From Asticcacaulis taihuensis (lineage in GTDB: Bacteria; Pseudomonadota; Alphaproteobacteria; Caulobacterales; Caulobacteraceae): a stretch of 64,000 bases of DNA. The stretch is taken from contig NZ_FMTS01000006.1 of the NCBI RefSeq assembly GCF_900100255.1, positions 1-64,000 on the forward strand, read 5' to 3'. The notes beneath the pieces are model-generated. The model saw only the letters and a list, made by a program, of their open reading frames with translations, was not told the DNA's origin and ran no database searches. Shown here piece after piece: positions 54,334 to 62,395 of the stretch. Each line of letters opens with the position of its first letter. Position 1 is the first letter of the stretch. The translations under genes and the position numbers were made by a program.

Positions 54334-54789
54334 TTAATTTTGCCAGAACTGCAAGGTCACTGCCAGGACCATGATGATGGCCAGCACGAACGGAATTTCG
54401 TTGATCTTGCGCCAGAAGCTTTCCGTGCCCATCGGCTCACCCCGTTGGAGCTTCTTGAAACGCACTGCCAGGAAATGATGATAGCCAGTGATCCCTACAA
54501 TCCCCAGTTCCTTCACCACAAACCAAGGCTCCCAAAAGAACTTCCAGCCTTCCATAAAACGAACGTGGTAGACGATCAGACAGGTGCCGAACAGCCAGAC
54601 CGCGATCATGGCCGGGTTCATGATCAGGCGCAGTAGATTGCGCTCCATCACCTTGAAGACATCGGTCACGGCCGTCACTTCGGCGTTCTTGATATGGTAG
54701 ATGAACAGCCGCGGCAGATAGAGAAGCCCGGCCATCCAGGCAATTACCGCCAGGATATGCAAACCACGAAAGAGATCATACCAGTTCAC
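54334..54789 (-). CDS. hemJ: Protoporphyrinogen oxidase HemJ
   Basis: Oxidises protoporphyrinogen IX to protoporphyrin IX in the inner membrane, upstream of ferrochelatase. The 151-residue protein has four membrane segments, with NWYDLFRGLHILAVIAWMAGLLYLPRLFIYH, RLIMNPAMIAVWLFGTCLI and KFWFKKIN-like WFVVKELGIVGITGYHHFL, with the heme-binding His and Lys of the family. GTG 54789 forms a GTGA overlap with the hemH stop. It ends the hemE-hemH-hemJ operon. Confidence 0.93.
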   Translation of the reverse strand: MNWYDLFRGLHILAVIAWMAGLLYLPRLFIYHIKNAEVTAVTDVFKVMERNLLRLIMNPAMIAVWLFGTCLIVYHVRFMEGWKFFWEPWFVVKELGIVGITGYHHFLAVRFKKLQRGEPMGTESFWRKINEIPFVLAIIMVLAVTLQFWQN

Positions 54790-55811
54790 GCAGCACCTCT
54801 TTTCGGACAGAAACTGTGACACTTGCCGCAATTATGATCGCCTACCACACGGTCACCAGAACCAATGGCCTTCAGCACCTCATCATTCAGTGCCTTGATA
54901 TATGAGGCATTTACCCCCAGGGCCGGCAGGCGGATATAGTCCTTCACGCCCGATGCCGCCGCCAGATGGGCATATTCAATATCCAGTTCCACCAGGGTCT
55001 CGATATGCTCGGAGACAAAGGCAATCGGCACCAGGATGATCGATTTGCCATCGGCGCCCGCCTTCTGGATGCTGGCATCCGTCGAGGGCCCGATCCATTT
55101 CATCGGCCCGACCCGGCTCTGATAACAGATGCTGTGTTCGATCGGATTACCGAGCCCGGTCATGATTTTCGCCACGCAGGATTCAACCTGCGCCTGATAG
55201 GGATCGCCCCGCGCGATGATACTTTCCGGCAGGCCATGCGCGGAAAACAGCAGGCGATAATGTCCTGGCTGTTTCAATGTGCCGATCTTTTCCTGGATAG
55301 CATCGACATGCGCCTTGATGAAATGGGCATTGTCCGAATAGCAGCAGACCGAGGTCACCCTGGCCTTGCCGGCATAAACCTTCTGGAAAGCTTGAAAAGA
55401 GGACAGGGTCGTAGTCGAGGAAAACTGCGGATAGAGCGGCAGCAGCACAATCTCATCCGGTCCCCAGGCGTCGATTTCCCGCACTGTGTCTTCGATGAAG
55501 GGATGCCAGTAGCGCATACCGATAAACACCTTGGCTTCAATACCCTTGGTATTGGCGGCGATATAGGCTTCCAGCGCCTGAGCTTGCGCCTCCGTTTCCT
55601 TCAGGATCGGTGAACCGCCACCCATATGAGCGTAATTCTTTTTGGCTGAGGGTGCGCGCCGGCTGGAAATCAGGGAGGCCACGCCCTGCCTGACACCGAA
55701 AGGCAGGTTGATGATATTCTTGTCGGCGAAGAGATTATAAAGAAAACCCTGCACGTCTTCGGGGTTTTTCGGTCCACCCAGATTGAACAACAATACCGCT
55801 ATGCGCTTCAT
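54786..55811 (-). CDS. hemH: Ferrochelatase
   Basis: Inserts Fe(II) into protoporphyrin IX, the last step of heme synthesis. The 341-residue protein has VLLFNLGGPKNPEDVQGFLYNLF, MRYWHPFIEDTV, VLLPLYPQFSSTT, LLFSAHGLPESII, YQSRVGPMKWIGPSTD and FVSEHIETLVELD. The C-terminal CGKCHSFC suggests a [2Fe-2S] cluster as reported for Caulobacter ferrochelatase. Overlaps hemE (ATGA) and hemJ (GTGA). Confidence 0.97.
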   Translation of the reverse strand: MKRIAVLLFNLGGPKNPEDVQGFLYNLFADKNIINLPFGVRQGVASLISSRRAPSAKKNYAHMGGGSPILKETEAQAQALEAYIAANTKGIEAKVFIGMRYWHPFIEDTVREIDAWGPDEIVLLPLYPQFSSTTTLSSFQAFQKVYAGKARVTSVCCYSDNAHFIKAHVDAIQEKIGTLKQPGHYRLLFSAHGLPESIIARGDPYQAQVESCVAKIMTGLGNPIEHSICYQSRVGPMKWIGPSTDASIQKAGADGKSIILVPIAFVSEHIETLVELDIEYAHLAAASGVKDYIRLPALGVNASYIKALNDEVLKAIGSGDRVVGDHNCGKCHSFCPKRGAA

Positions 55812-56848
55812 TCGCCTCTGATCCGCTTGAGCGCCTGCTCGACATGAGCCATGGGCGTATCCGGGAAGATGCCGTGGCCCAGATTGAAGATCAAGGGCCC
55901 CTGCCCCCAGCTTTCGAGAATAAGATCGATCGCCCGGTCCAGTGCCTTGCCGCCGGAACGTAATACCACTGGATCGAGCGCGCCCTGGATCGGCACCTTT
56001 TTCTGTAATTCGACGCCCAGCTTCATCGGCGTGGCCGTGCCGAGCCCCATGCCCTGCACCGGCACCTGATCGGCATAATCATGACAGCGGGCTTCGGCGC
56101 CGCGCGGGAAACCGATGATCGGCAGGGTGACACCCAGTTCCCTCACCCGCCGGATCAGGCGAATTTGCGGCTGGATGATCAGGCTGTCGAAATAGGGATC
56201 AGGGAACCCTTCCGCCCAGCTTTCAAATATTTTCAGCACCTGCGCACCATTATCGGCCTGCATCTTCAGATACTGCGCCGACGCCTCGATCACGATATCC
56301 GTCAGATCGAGCACTTTCTGATAATCGTCATAAACGAAGGCCCTGATGAGACTGCGATCGTGAGCCTTCTTGCCGTTCAGCATATAGGTCATCACCGTCC
56401 ACGGCCCGCCGCAGAAACCGATCAGTGTTGTCTCCGCTGTTAGCTCCGCTTTCACACGCGCGACCGTCTCACCGACATTTTTCAGTGCTTCTCCCGCCAA
56501 GCCGGCTTTTTTCCGCATGGCGTCCAGCGCCGGCAGTTCGCCCAGCACCGGCCCTTCACCCACCGCGAAAGTCAGATCCTGACCCAGAGCCAGGGGAATC
56601 ATCAGAATATCTGAAAAGAGAATGGCGGCGTCGAAACCATAGCGTCTGATCGGCTGCAAGGTGGCTTCGGCCGCCTTCTCCGGTGTCAAGCAGAAATCCA
56701 CGAACCCCTTGGTCGTCGCTCGCAACTCCCGGTATTCCGGCAGATAGCGCCCTGCCTGACGCATGAACCATACCGGAGGCACCTTAAGCGTTTGGCCGTT
56801 GAGAACCGCCAAAACCGATGAATGTATGGGTGCCTGAGCGAGAGCCAT
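55808..56848 (-). CDS. hemE: Uroporphyrinogen decarboxylase
   Basis: Decarboxylates uroporphyrinogen III to coproporphyrinogen III. The 346-residue protein has PPVWFMRQAGRYLPEYRELR, the DAAILFSDILMIPLALGQDL segment, FCGGPWTVMTYML, FESWAEGFPDPYF, FPRGAEARCHDYADQ and NLGHGIFPDTP. It heads the heme operon and is transcribed away from the origin, as hemE is at Caulobacter Cori. Confidence 0.97.
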   Translation of the reverse strand: MALAQAPIHSSVLAVLNGQTLKVPPVWFMRQAGRYLPEYRELRATTKGFVDFCLTPEKAAEATLQPIRRYGFDAAILFSDILMIPLALGQDLTFAVGEGPVLGELPALDAMRKKAGLAGEALKNVGETVARVKAELTAETTLIGFCGGPWTVMTYMLNGKKAHDRSLIRAFVYDDYQKVLDLTDIVIEASAQYLKMQADNGAQVLKIFESWAEGFPDPYFDSLIIQPQIRLIRRVRELGVTLPIIGFPRGAEARCHDYADQVPVQGMGLGTATPMKLGVELQKKVPIQGALDPVVLRSGGKALDRAIDLILESWGQGPLIFNLGHGIFPDTPMAHVEQALKRIRGE

Positions 56849-56997
56849 GAGTCAACCTGTGTGAAACCGACCTTCCCTTAGCCCTAATCTAAATAAAAAG
56901 AAAAGAGTTTGTAGAAGGTTATAGGGCCGGGGACAGTGCGCAAAAGTGTCGCAGATTTCGCCGGATTCACGGGTTTTTCACATGCCATCCGGAATGG

Positions 56998-57013
56998 TTA
57001 ATCCTTCATTAAC
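56998..57013. promoter_or_regulatory. CtrA box in oriC, copy 1
   Basis: TTAATCCTTCATTAAC fits the CtrA consensus TTAA-N7-TTAAC exactly. Confidence 0.8.
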
Positions 57014-57018
57014 AGCCC

Positions 57019-57027
57019 TGTGAATGA
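57019..57027 (-). promoter_or_regulatory. DnaA-box-like site
   Basis: Minus strand TCATTCACA differs from the TTATNCACA consensus at one base. Confidence 0.45.
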
Positions 57028-57057
57028 CTTGGATAATTAACCAAATATTAGTATTGC

Positions 57058-57072
57058 TTAAAAAATTCTTAA
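57058..57072. promoter_or_regulatory. CtrA box-like site in oriC, copy 2
   Basis: TTAAAAAATTCTTAA has the TTAA-N7-TTAA spacing but lacks the final C; a weaker TTAA-N7-TTAG site lies at 57037-57051. Confidence 0.6.
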
Positions 57073-57099
57073 TACGATGAAGCGAGTTTGTGTGAATGG

Positions 57100-57115
57100 T
57101 TAATGAAGAATTAAC
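57100..57115. promoter_or_regulatory. CtrA box in oriC, copy 3
   Basis: TTAATGAAGAATTAAC fits TTAA-N7-TTAAC exactly and closely repeats the box at 56998 together with three upstream bases. Confidence 0.8.
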
Positions 57116-57124
57116 TTACGCACA
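57116..57124 (+). promoter_or_regulatory. DnaA-box-like site next to CtrA box 3
   Basis: TTACGCACA differs from TTATNCACA at one base and directly abuts the CtrA box, so CtrA and DnaA could compete here (inference). Confidence 0.5.
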
Positions 57125-57271
57125 GAGAGCCATAAGAATTTCATACAGAACGGGCGGGAGTCGATAAGCATCGGGTAAATACACGGGTTTTGCACGCTTT
57201 CCCCCGCCCTTGCGGCCCTTTGCGAATTATCGGATGATTGTCCACGACTGACTCCGACTTATACAGTCGCC

Positions 57272-57280
57272 TTATCCCCA
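57272..57280 (+). promoter_or_regulatory. DnaA-box-like site near ppsR
   Basis: TTATCCCCA differs from TTATCCACA at one base. Confidence 0.5.
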
Positions 57281-57314
57281 GTTCGGCACACAGATTTAAT
57301 TTTACAGGCTTTCC

Positions 57315-58166
57315 ATGTCCTCCCCCTCAGCCAAGATCGGCAGCTATTTCCACGTTCACCTGGTGTCGGATTCCACCGGCGAAACCCTCAATGCTCTGGC
57401 CAAGGCGGCGGCGGCGCGTTTTGAAGGCATCCTGCCGATCGAGCATATCTATGTGCTGATCCGCTCGGAAAAGCAGTTGGAGCGTGCCCTTGTGGAAATC
57501 GAGAGTTTTCCGGGGATCGTGCTGCATACCATGGTCGATATGGAATTGCGGACTGCCCTGGAGGCGCGGTGCCGCGAACTGGATATGCCGGCGATCGGCG
57601 TGCTTGATCCGCTGGTGGTGGCCTTCTCGCGGCATCTCGGCGCGGCGGTTTCCAAGCGGGTCGGCGCCCAGCATAATCTCGACAATGAATATTTCGAGCG
57701 CATAGAGGCGCTGAACTATGCCATTGCCCATGATGATGGCGCGGCGGCCGACCGGGTGAAAAATGCCGATGTAGTGCTGGTGGGGGTAAGCCGCACATCT
57801 AAGACGCCGACCTGCATCTATCTGGCGCACCGCGGCATCAAGGCGGCCAATATTCCGCTGGTGCCCGGCCGGGGTCTGCCGGAGGAACTGGACGATATGA
57901 ATATCCCGCTGGTGGTGGGCCTGATCGCTTCGCCGGAACGGTTGATCTCGATCCGCAAGAACCGCCTGCTGACCCTGAATGACGACCGGCCCTCTTCTTA
58001 TACCGATACCGAAGCCGTGCGGCAGGAGATTATCGCCGCGCGCCGGCTGTTCGAACGCAAAGGTTGGCCGGTGATCGATGTGACGCGGCGCTCGATCGAA
58101 GAAACCTCGGCGACGATTATCAGTTTGCTGAATGAGAAGCGAACGGGGAGGCTTGGAGGGATTTGA
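57315..58166 (+). CDS. ppsR: Pyruvate, water dikinase/phosphate dikinase regulatory protein (DUF299)
   Basis: A bifunctional kinase and pyrophosphorylase that switches PEP synthase or pyruvate phosphate dikinase off and on. The 283-residue protein has YFHVHLVSDSTGETL, the P-loop-like VGVSRTSKTPTCIYLA, GIKAANIPLVPG and IEETSATII. It is the gene bordering the origin in Caulobacter. ATG 57315 preceded by only weak ribosome-site sequence; upstream in-frame codons to 57238 in another frame are not supported. Confidence 0.95.
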   Translation: MSSPSAKIGSYFHVHLVSDSTGETLNALAKAAAARFEGILPIEHIYVLIRSEKQLERALVEIESFPGIVLHTMVDMELRTALEARCRELDMPAIGVLDPLVVAFSRHLGAAVSKRVGAQHNLDNEYFERIEALNYAIAHDDGAAADRVKNADVVLVGVSRTSKTPTCIYLAHRGIKAANIPLVPGRGLPEELDDMNIPLVVGLIASPERLISIRKNRLLTLNDDRPSSYTDTEAVRQEIIAARRLFERKGWPVIDVTRRSIEETSATIISLLNEKRTGRLGGI

Positions 58167-58170
58167 AGAT

Positions 58171-58189
58171 GTGGGGTCGCGGACCCCAC
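58171..58189. repeat. Family 3 palindrome after ppsR
   Basis: GTGGGGTC, GCG loop, GACCCCAC, 4 bases after the ppsR stop; in inverted orientation it reads TTACGGGGTGTGGGGTC. Confidence 0.7.
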
Positions 58190-58220
58190 ACCCCGTAACG
58201 CGATAGGTGGATAATTACAT

Positions 58221-58266
58221 AATACTAAAAAAGTCGGGGCTTAAGTGCCCCGGCTTTTTTAGTATT
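58221..58266. terminator. Bidirectional terminator between ppsR and maf
   Basis: A 20-bp inverted repeat (AATACTAAAAAAGTCGGGGC with GCCCCGGCTTTTTTAGTATT; one G-T pair) with a 6-base loop and T-runs on both strands. Confidence 0.88.
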
Positions 58267-58294
58267 AGCGACTAAACACCGTCGTGTTATGGGG

Positions 58295-58316
58295 TGCAGG
58301 GGCCCCCGCCCCTGCA
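58295..58316. repeat. Family 3-like palindrome before maf
   Basis: TGCAGGGGC and GCCCCTGCA with a 4-base loop, preceded by GTTATGGGG as in the other copies. Confidence 0.65.
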
Positions 58317-58331
58317 ACTTCAAAGACCTTC

Positions 58332-58925
58332 ATGACCCAGCTTATCCTCGCCTCCGCCTCCGCTTCTCGTTCCGCGCTCCTCACCGGCGCCGGTCTGTCG
58401 CACACCAAAATTCCGGCCCATCTCGACGAAGACGCCATAAAGGACGAATGCCTGGCGCGTGGCCACAGCCCCAAATCTGTGGCGCTGAAACTGGCCGAGG
58501 CCAAGGCCCTGCATGTGTCCGGCCGAAATGCCGGCCTTGTCCTCGGCGGCGATCAGGTGCTGCAACTCGAAAACGACCTGATCAGCAAGTCACATGATCT
58601 CGATGAAGCCCGCGCCCTGCTCAGGCGCATGAGCGGCAAGGTCCACTATCTTCACGCCGGTATGGCCCTGGCGGAAAATGGCCAGATCGTCTGGTCGAAT
58701 GTCGAAACTGCCGAAATGACCGTGCGTCCGTTGACCGATGAATTTATCGATACCTACCTGGCGCAGACCGGCGACAAGATCCTTTCCAGCGTCGGCTGCT
58801 ATCAGCTCGAAAGCGAAGGCGTACATCTGTTCGAAGCCATCCGCGGCGATTACTTCACCGTGCTGGGTCTCCCGCTCCTCCCGCTTCTGGCGCAACTGCG
58901 CAACCTAAAGGTGATTGCAGCATGA
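58332..58925 (+). CDS. maf: Maf-family nucleotide pyrophosphatase
   Basis: Hydrolyses non-canonical or modified NTPs; Maf proteins have been linked to division control. The 197-residue protein has LILASASASRSALL, PAHLDEDAIK, VLGGDQVL, SGKVHYLHAGMAL and SSVGCYQLESEGVHLFEAIRGDYFTVLGLPLLPL, the Maf pattern. First gene of maf-aroE-coaE-dnaQ, overlapping aroE by ATGA. An earlier in-frame ATG at 58284 lies within the preceding palindrome and is unlikely. Confidence 0.94.
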   Translation: MTQLILASASASRSALLTGAGLSHTKIPAHLDEDAIKDECLARGHSPKSVALKLAEAKALHVSGRNAGLVLGGDQVLQLENDLISKSHDLDEARALLRRMSGKVHYLHAGMALAENGQIVWSNVETAEMTVRPLTDEFIDTYLAQTGDKILSSVGCYQLESEGVHLFEAIRGDYFTVLGLPLLPLLAQLRNLKVIAA

Positions 58926-59770
58926 AAAATACCCTGCCTACAGGTGCGGCCATGGTGGCTGGTGTGGTCGGCCAGCCGATCCATCATTCCTTAAGCCCGT
59001 TTCTGCATACCGCCTGGCTGCGCGATCTCGGCCTGAATGGTGTTTATGCGCCTTTCAGCCCGAAAGATGAACATGGTTTCGATCGCCTGATCCTCTCCTG
59101 CCGCTCCAATGGCATCAAGGGCCTGAACGTTACCGCCCCTTTCAAGGCACAGGCCCTTTCCCTGGCCGATACGATTTCCGATACGGCTAAAAAAGCCGGC
59201 TCAGCCAATCTGCTGACCTTTGATGATGACGGTTATATCCATGCCGATTCCACTGATGGTCATGGCCTGCTGCGCGCCTTTGAACTTCAGGCGCCGGAGT
59301 GCGATCTGACCTCGGCGCCGGTAGCGATCATGGGCGCCGGCGGGGCCTCTCGCGCCGTGGTCGCGGCCTTGCTCGATAAGGGCTGCCCGGAAGTGCGTAT
59401 CATCAATCGCACCCTGGCCCGCGCCGAGGAATTGGTCTTCGCTTTCCAGACCGGTGTAACGGCTTTTGACCTGACCCAGGTGGCCCGCGCCTTTGAGGGC
59501 GCCATCGCCGTGATCAATGCGGCATCCGGCGGTCCGCATCCGTTGTTTGAAGGCTTGAGTGAAAACGCCGCCGTCATGGATATGACCTACCGGCCGCTGA
59601 AAACCGCCTGGTTGCAGGCGGCGGAAGCGAACGGCCTCAAAACCGTCGATGGCCTCAACATGCTGATCGAACAGGCGCGCCCCAGCTTCAATGCGTTTTA
59701 TGGCGTCGCGCCACGCGCCGACTTCGATATCCGCCGTCTGGCCTTGGACTTCCTGGGTGAAACGGCATGA
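58922..59770 (+). CDS. aroE: Shikimate dehydrogenase
   Basis: Reduces 3-dehydroshikimate with NADPH in aromatic amino acid synthesis. The 282-residue protein has [43 protein letters not shown], the Rossmann motif [15 protein letters not shown] and [11 protein letters not shown], and [17 protein letters not shown] overlaps on both sides (maf, coaE). Confidence 0.95.
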   Translation: MKNTLPTGAAMVAGVVGQPIHHSLSPFLHTAWLRDLGLNGVYAPFSPKDEHGFDRLILSCRSNGIKGLNVTAPFKAQALSLADTISDTAKKAGSANLLTFDDDGYIHADSTDGHGLLRAFELQAPECDLTSAPVAIMGAGGASRAVVAALLDKGCPEVRIINRTLARAEELVFAFQTGVTAFDLTQVARAFEGAIAVINAASGGPHPLFEGLSENAAVMDMTYRPLKTAWLQAAEANGLKTVDGLNMLIEQARPSFNAFYGVAPRADFDIRRLALDFLGETA

Positions 59771-60366
59771 TCACGCTCGGCCTGACCGGTTCCATCGGCA
59801 TGGGTAAATCGACCATCGCGGCCATGTTCGCCGACGAAGGCGTGCCGGTATGGGATGCCGATCTGGCCGTCCACAGGCTCTATGCTGAATCCGAACCGCT
59901 GAAAACGAAGCTGGTTGAAGCCTTTGGCGATATCCTGACCGATGGCGTGGTCGACCGGGTGAAACTGTCGGCCGCCCTGAAAGGCGAGGCGGCCAGTTTT
60001 GAAAAGCTGGACGCCATTGTCCATCCGGCCACCGTGGCGGACCGAAACCACTTTCTGGCCGAACACGCTGACGCGCCCCTGGTCGTCGCTGATATTCCCC
60101 TGCTCTACGAAACCGGAGCAGAGGCCTCTCTTGACAAGGTTGTGGTGGTCAGTGCGCCGGCCGATGTCCAGGCGGCGCGCGTGCTGGCGCGCGCCGGCAT
60201 GACCGAGGCCAAGTTCGAGGCTATTTTGGCGCGCCAGATGCCGGACGCGGAAAAACGCGCACGGGCGGATTTTATCATCGACACCTCGAAAAGCCTGGAC
60301 GACTGCCGCGATGCCGTGCGGTTGTTGATTGAAAAACTGACCTCTTTACAAGATACCCCGGCTTAA
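59767..60366 (+). CDS. coaE: Dephospho-CoA kinase
   Basis: Last step of coenzyme A synthesis. The 199-residue P-loop kinase has [41 protein letters not shown]-like [31 protein letters not shown] and RADFIIDTS. Overlaps aroE by ATGA; dnaQ follows after 14 bases. Confidence 0.96.
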   Translation: MITLGLTGSIGMGKSTIAAMFADEGVPVWDADLAVHRLYAESEPLKTKLVEAFGDILTDGVVDRVKLSAALKGEAASFEKLDAIVHPATVADRNHFLAEHADAPLVVADIPLLYETGAEASLDKVVVVSAPADVQAARVLARAGMTEAKFEAILARQMPDAEKRARADFIIDTSKSLDDCRDAVRLLIEKLTSLQDTPA

Positions 60367-60380
60367 GCCACACACAGATC

Positions 60381-61079
60381 ATGGCCCTAGAAATCGTACT
60401 CGACACGGAAACCACCGGCATTGACCACCGCAAGGGTCACCGACTGATCGAAGTCGGCTGCATCGAGATCGAAGACCTGCTGCCCACCGGCCGGACCTAT
60501 CACCGCTATATCGACCCGGAACGGGAAATCGAGGCGGATGCCATTCGTGTTCACGGCATCACCAATGAAATGGTGCGTGGCAAGCCCAAAATGGCCGAGA
60601 TCTGCGACGAACTGCTGGAGTTCATCGGTGATCGCAAGATCATAGCGCACAATGCGTCGTTTGACCGCGGCTTTATAAATATGGAGCTGGAGCGGCACAG
60701 CCGCCCCTTCCCGCCGGACCACCAGTGGATCGATACACTGGAAATGGCCCGCCTGAAATTTCCGGGCGCGGCCAATTCGCTGGATGCCCTTTGTCGGCGC
60801 TTCAATATTTCCCTGGCCGAGCGCGATTTGCACGGCGCCATGATCGATGCCCGCCTGCTCGCCAGTGTCTATCTCGAATTGCTGGGCGGCAAGGAACGCG
60901 GGCTCGATCTTGAAATGGCCGGCGCACGGGCCAGTGCCGCGGCCACGGCTAACCACACCGGCTATGCACCGCGTCCGCGTCCGCTGGCTTCACGCGTAAC
61001 GGCTGCAGAAGCCGAGGCGCATGAGGCGTTTGTCAAAAAATACCTGAAAGATAAGGCGCTCTGGCCAACCAATGTTTAA
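60381..61079 (+). CDS. dnaQ: DNA polymerase III epsilon subunit (3'-5' proofreading exonuclease)
   Basis: The proofreading subunit of the replicase. The 232-residue protein has the DEDDh residues Asp8 and Glu10 in EIVLDTETTGID, IAHNASFDRGFINME, and HGAMIDARLLASVY, followed by a C-terminal tail that binds the alpha subunit. Its stop overlaps that of the convergent receiver gene. Close to oriC, as are holA and parAB. Confidence 0.95.
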   Translation: MALEIVLDTETTGIDHRKGHRLIEVGCIEIEDLLPTGRTYHRYIDPEREIEADAIRVHGITNEMVRGKPKMAEICDELLEFIGDRKIIAHNASFDRGFINMELERHSRPFPPDHQWIDTLEMARLKFPGAANSLDALCRRFNISLAERDLHGAMIDARLLASVYLELLGGKERGLDLEMAGARASAAATANHTGYAPRPRPLASRVTAAEAEAHEAFVKKYLKDKALWPTNV

Positions 61080-61468
61080 GCGGCCTTGCGTCCGGAGCGC
61101 AGCAGCCACAACATATCTTCGAGCACATGCGGATCGACCGGCTTGACCAGGTGCAGGTCGAAACCGGCGGTGGCGGTTTTTCGGCGCATCTGTTCATCCC
61201 CCCAGCCGGTCTGGGCGATAATCTTGACATGCTTCAGGTCCGGCATGGCGCGCAGGGCTTCGCAGACCTGAAGGCCGTCCATGCCGGGCATACCGATATC
61301 CAGCAGGATGACATCGGGTCGGAAGTCCGCCGCCAGTTTCAGGGCGGTCCTGCCATCGTGACAGCTTTTGACCGTGTCGCCGAAGAGTTCGACCGTCCAG
61401 TGCAGGGTATCGGCGGATGCCTGGTTATCATCAACGACCAGAACACGCAGGGTAGAATTCTCAGACAT
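61076..61468 (-). CDS. Single-domain response regulator
   Basis: A 130-residue receiver without output domain: acidic pair in VLVVDDNQASADTL, phosphorylation site Asp57 (DVILLDIGMPGMDG), Thr87 (IIAQTGWG), Lys109 (HLVKPVDP). Resembles the C-terminal receivers of hybrid kinases. It could be a phosphorelay carrier; no cognate kinase is adjacent. Convergent with dnaQ (stops overlap). Confidence 0.9.
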   Translation of the reverse strand: MSENSTLRVLVVDDNQASADTLHWTVELFGDTVKSCHDGRTALKLAADFRPDVILLDIGMPGMDGLQVCEALRAMPDLKHVKIIAQTGWGDEQMRRKTATAGFDLHLVKPVDPHVLEDMLWLLRSGRKAA

Positions 61469-61560
61469 GGGTAAGGACAGGCTTCAACTGGCGGATCTAC
61501 GCGGGGCGTCCCTTTACCGCGCATGATATAAAAAATCGCTGTGGCTTTACCGCGGACGCA

Positions 61561-61592
61561 AAAAAGCCCGGCGTTACCACCGGGCTTCTTTA
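61561..61592 (-). terminator. Terminator downstream of secB
   Basis: AAGCCCGG and CCGGGCTT with an 8-base loop; TTTTTT follows on the minus strand. Confidence 0.75.
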
Positions 61593-61668
61593 ATATTTCC
61601 AAACGTTTCAGCATTTGGCAAGCGCAAGGCGCGCCCGAGCCTTTGTGAGGTATCTCTTATGCAAAGTG

Positions 61669-61692
61669 GCTTGATCGCCTAAGCGATCAAGC
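61669..61692. other. Perfect 10-bp hairpin over the secB stop codon
   Basis: GCTTGATCGC, CTAA loop, GCGATCAAGC. The secB stop (61687-61689) lies in one arm. No T-run; the actual terminator lies about 75 bases further. Confidence 0.65.
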
Positions 61693-62175
61693 TTGCCCAA
61701 CCGTCTGCTGCGACTGGATATTGCCCTTTTGCTGGAGATACAGCGCGCCGAAATCGATCGGATCGAGGAAGAAGGGCGGGGTGAAGCCGCCGTCGGCCGT
61801 GGCATCGGCGATGATGCGGCGGGCGAACGGGAAGAGATAGCGCGGGCATTCGACGAGCAGGGTGGGCTCGATCATCTGTTCGGGAATATTGCCGAGCTGG
61901 AACAGGCCGCCATAGACCAGTTCGATGGCGAACATCGGGCCTTCGGGCGTCGAGGCTTTCACGGTCAGCTTGATATCGACTTCAAACATGCCATCCGGAC
62001 GACCCTTCGCGCTCATTTCAACGCCGAGATCGACTTCCGGCCGCGAATCCATGCGCAGGGAATTGGGCGCGCGGGGGTTCTCGAACGAGAAATCGCGGAT
62101 GAATTGCGCCAGAACCTGCATTTGCGGGGCGGGCGGTTGTTCGGGGGTGCGCTCGGGCGTGAAGGCGTCAGACAT
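61687..62175 (-). CDS. secB: Protein-export chaperone SecB
   Basis: Tetrameric chaperone keeping preproteins export-competent and passing them to SecA. The 162-residue protein has [99 protein letters not shown] (in part), matching SecB. ATG 62175 is chosen; a longer frame to 62271 is unsupported. Divergent from the Tim44-like gene, a common alphaproteobacterial neighbour. Confidence 0.95.
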   Translation of the reverse strand: MSDAFTPERTPEQPPAPQMQVLAQFIRDFSFENPRAPNSLRMDSRPEVDLGVEMSAKGRPDGMFEVDIKLTVKASTPEGPMFAIELVYGGLFQLGNIPEQMIEPTLLVECPRYLFPFARRIIADATADGGFTPPFFLDPIDFGALYLQQKGNIQSQQTVGQA

Positions 62176-62395
62176 AAAAACAGGCTCCGGTAATCGAATG
62201 TGTCGGGGTGGAAAACGGCCGCACCCGACATGTGTGGAAATGCGACTATCAGATAAGAAAATTTTAAGCAATCAAACGAAGAGTTCCGTTTCCTTAAACT
62301 TATCCTATATAGTTACCATCCGGGCGCCCGAAAGGCGCCCATATGTGGCTGCCGGCCCGAAAAAGCCAGATTCGAAAACAGAAGAGACGTTTCCC

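Larger units (their letters stand above)
56849..57314. other. oriC: Predicted chromosome replication origin (oriC)
   Basis: A 466-base gap between divergent hemE and ppsR, the same gene pair that flanks Cori in Caulobacter. It contains three full TTAA-N7-TTAA boxes (56998, 57058, 57100) and one near-match (57037), DnaA-box-like sequences (57019, 57116, 57272), an A+T-rich stretch at about 57027-57115, and GANTC methylation sites at 56849, 56964, 57158 and 57250. CtrA binding represses initiation in the family. No coding frame of merit is present. Confidence 0.85.

Noticed and set aside
61608-61805. Small minus-strand frame overlapping the end of secB
   Set aside because: Overlaps secB in another frame and spans its hairpin; no support.
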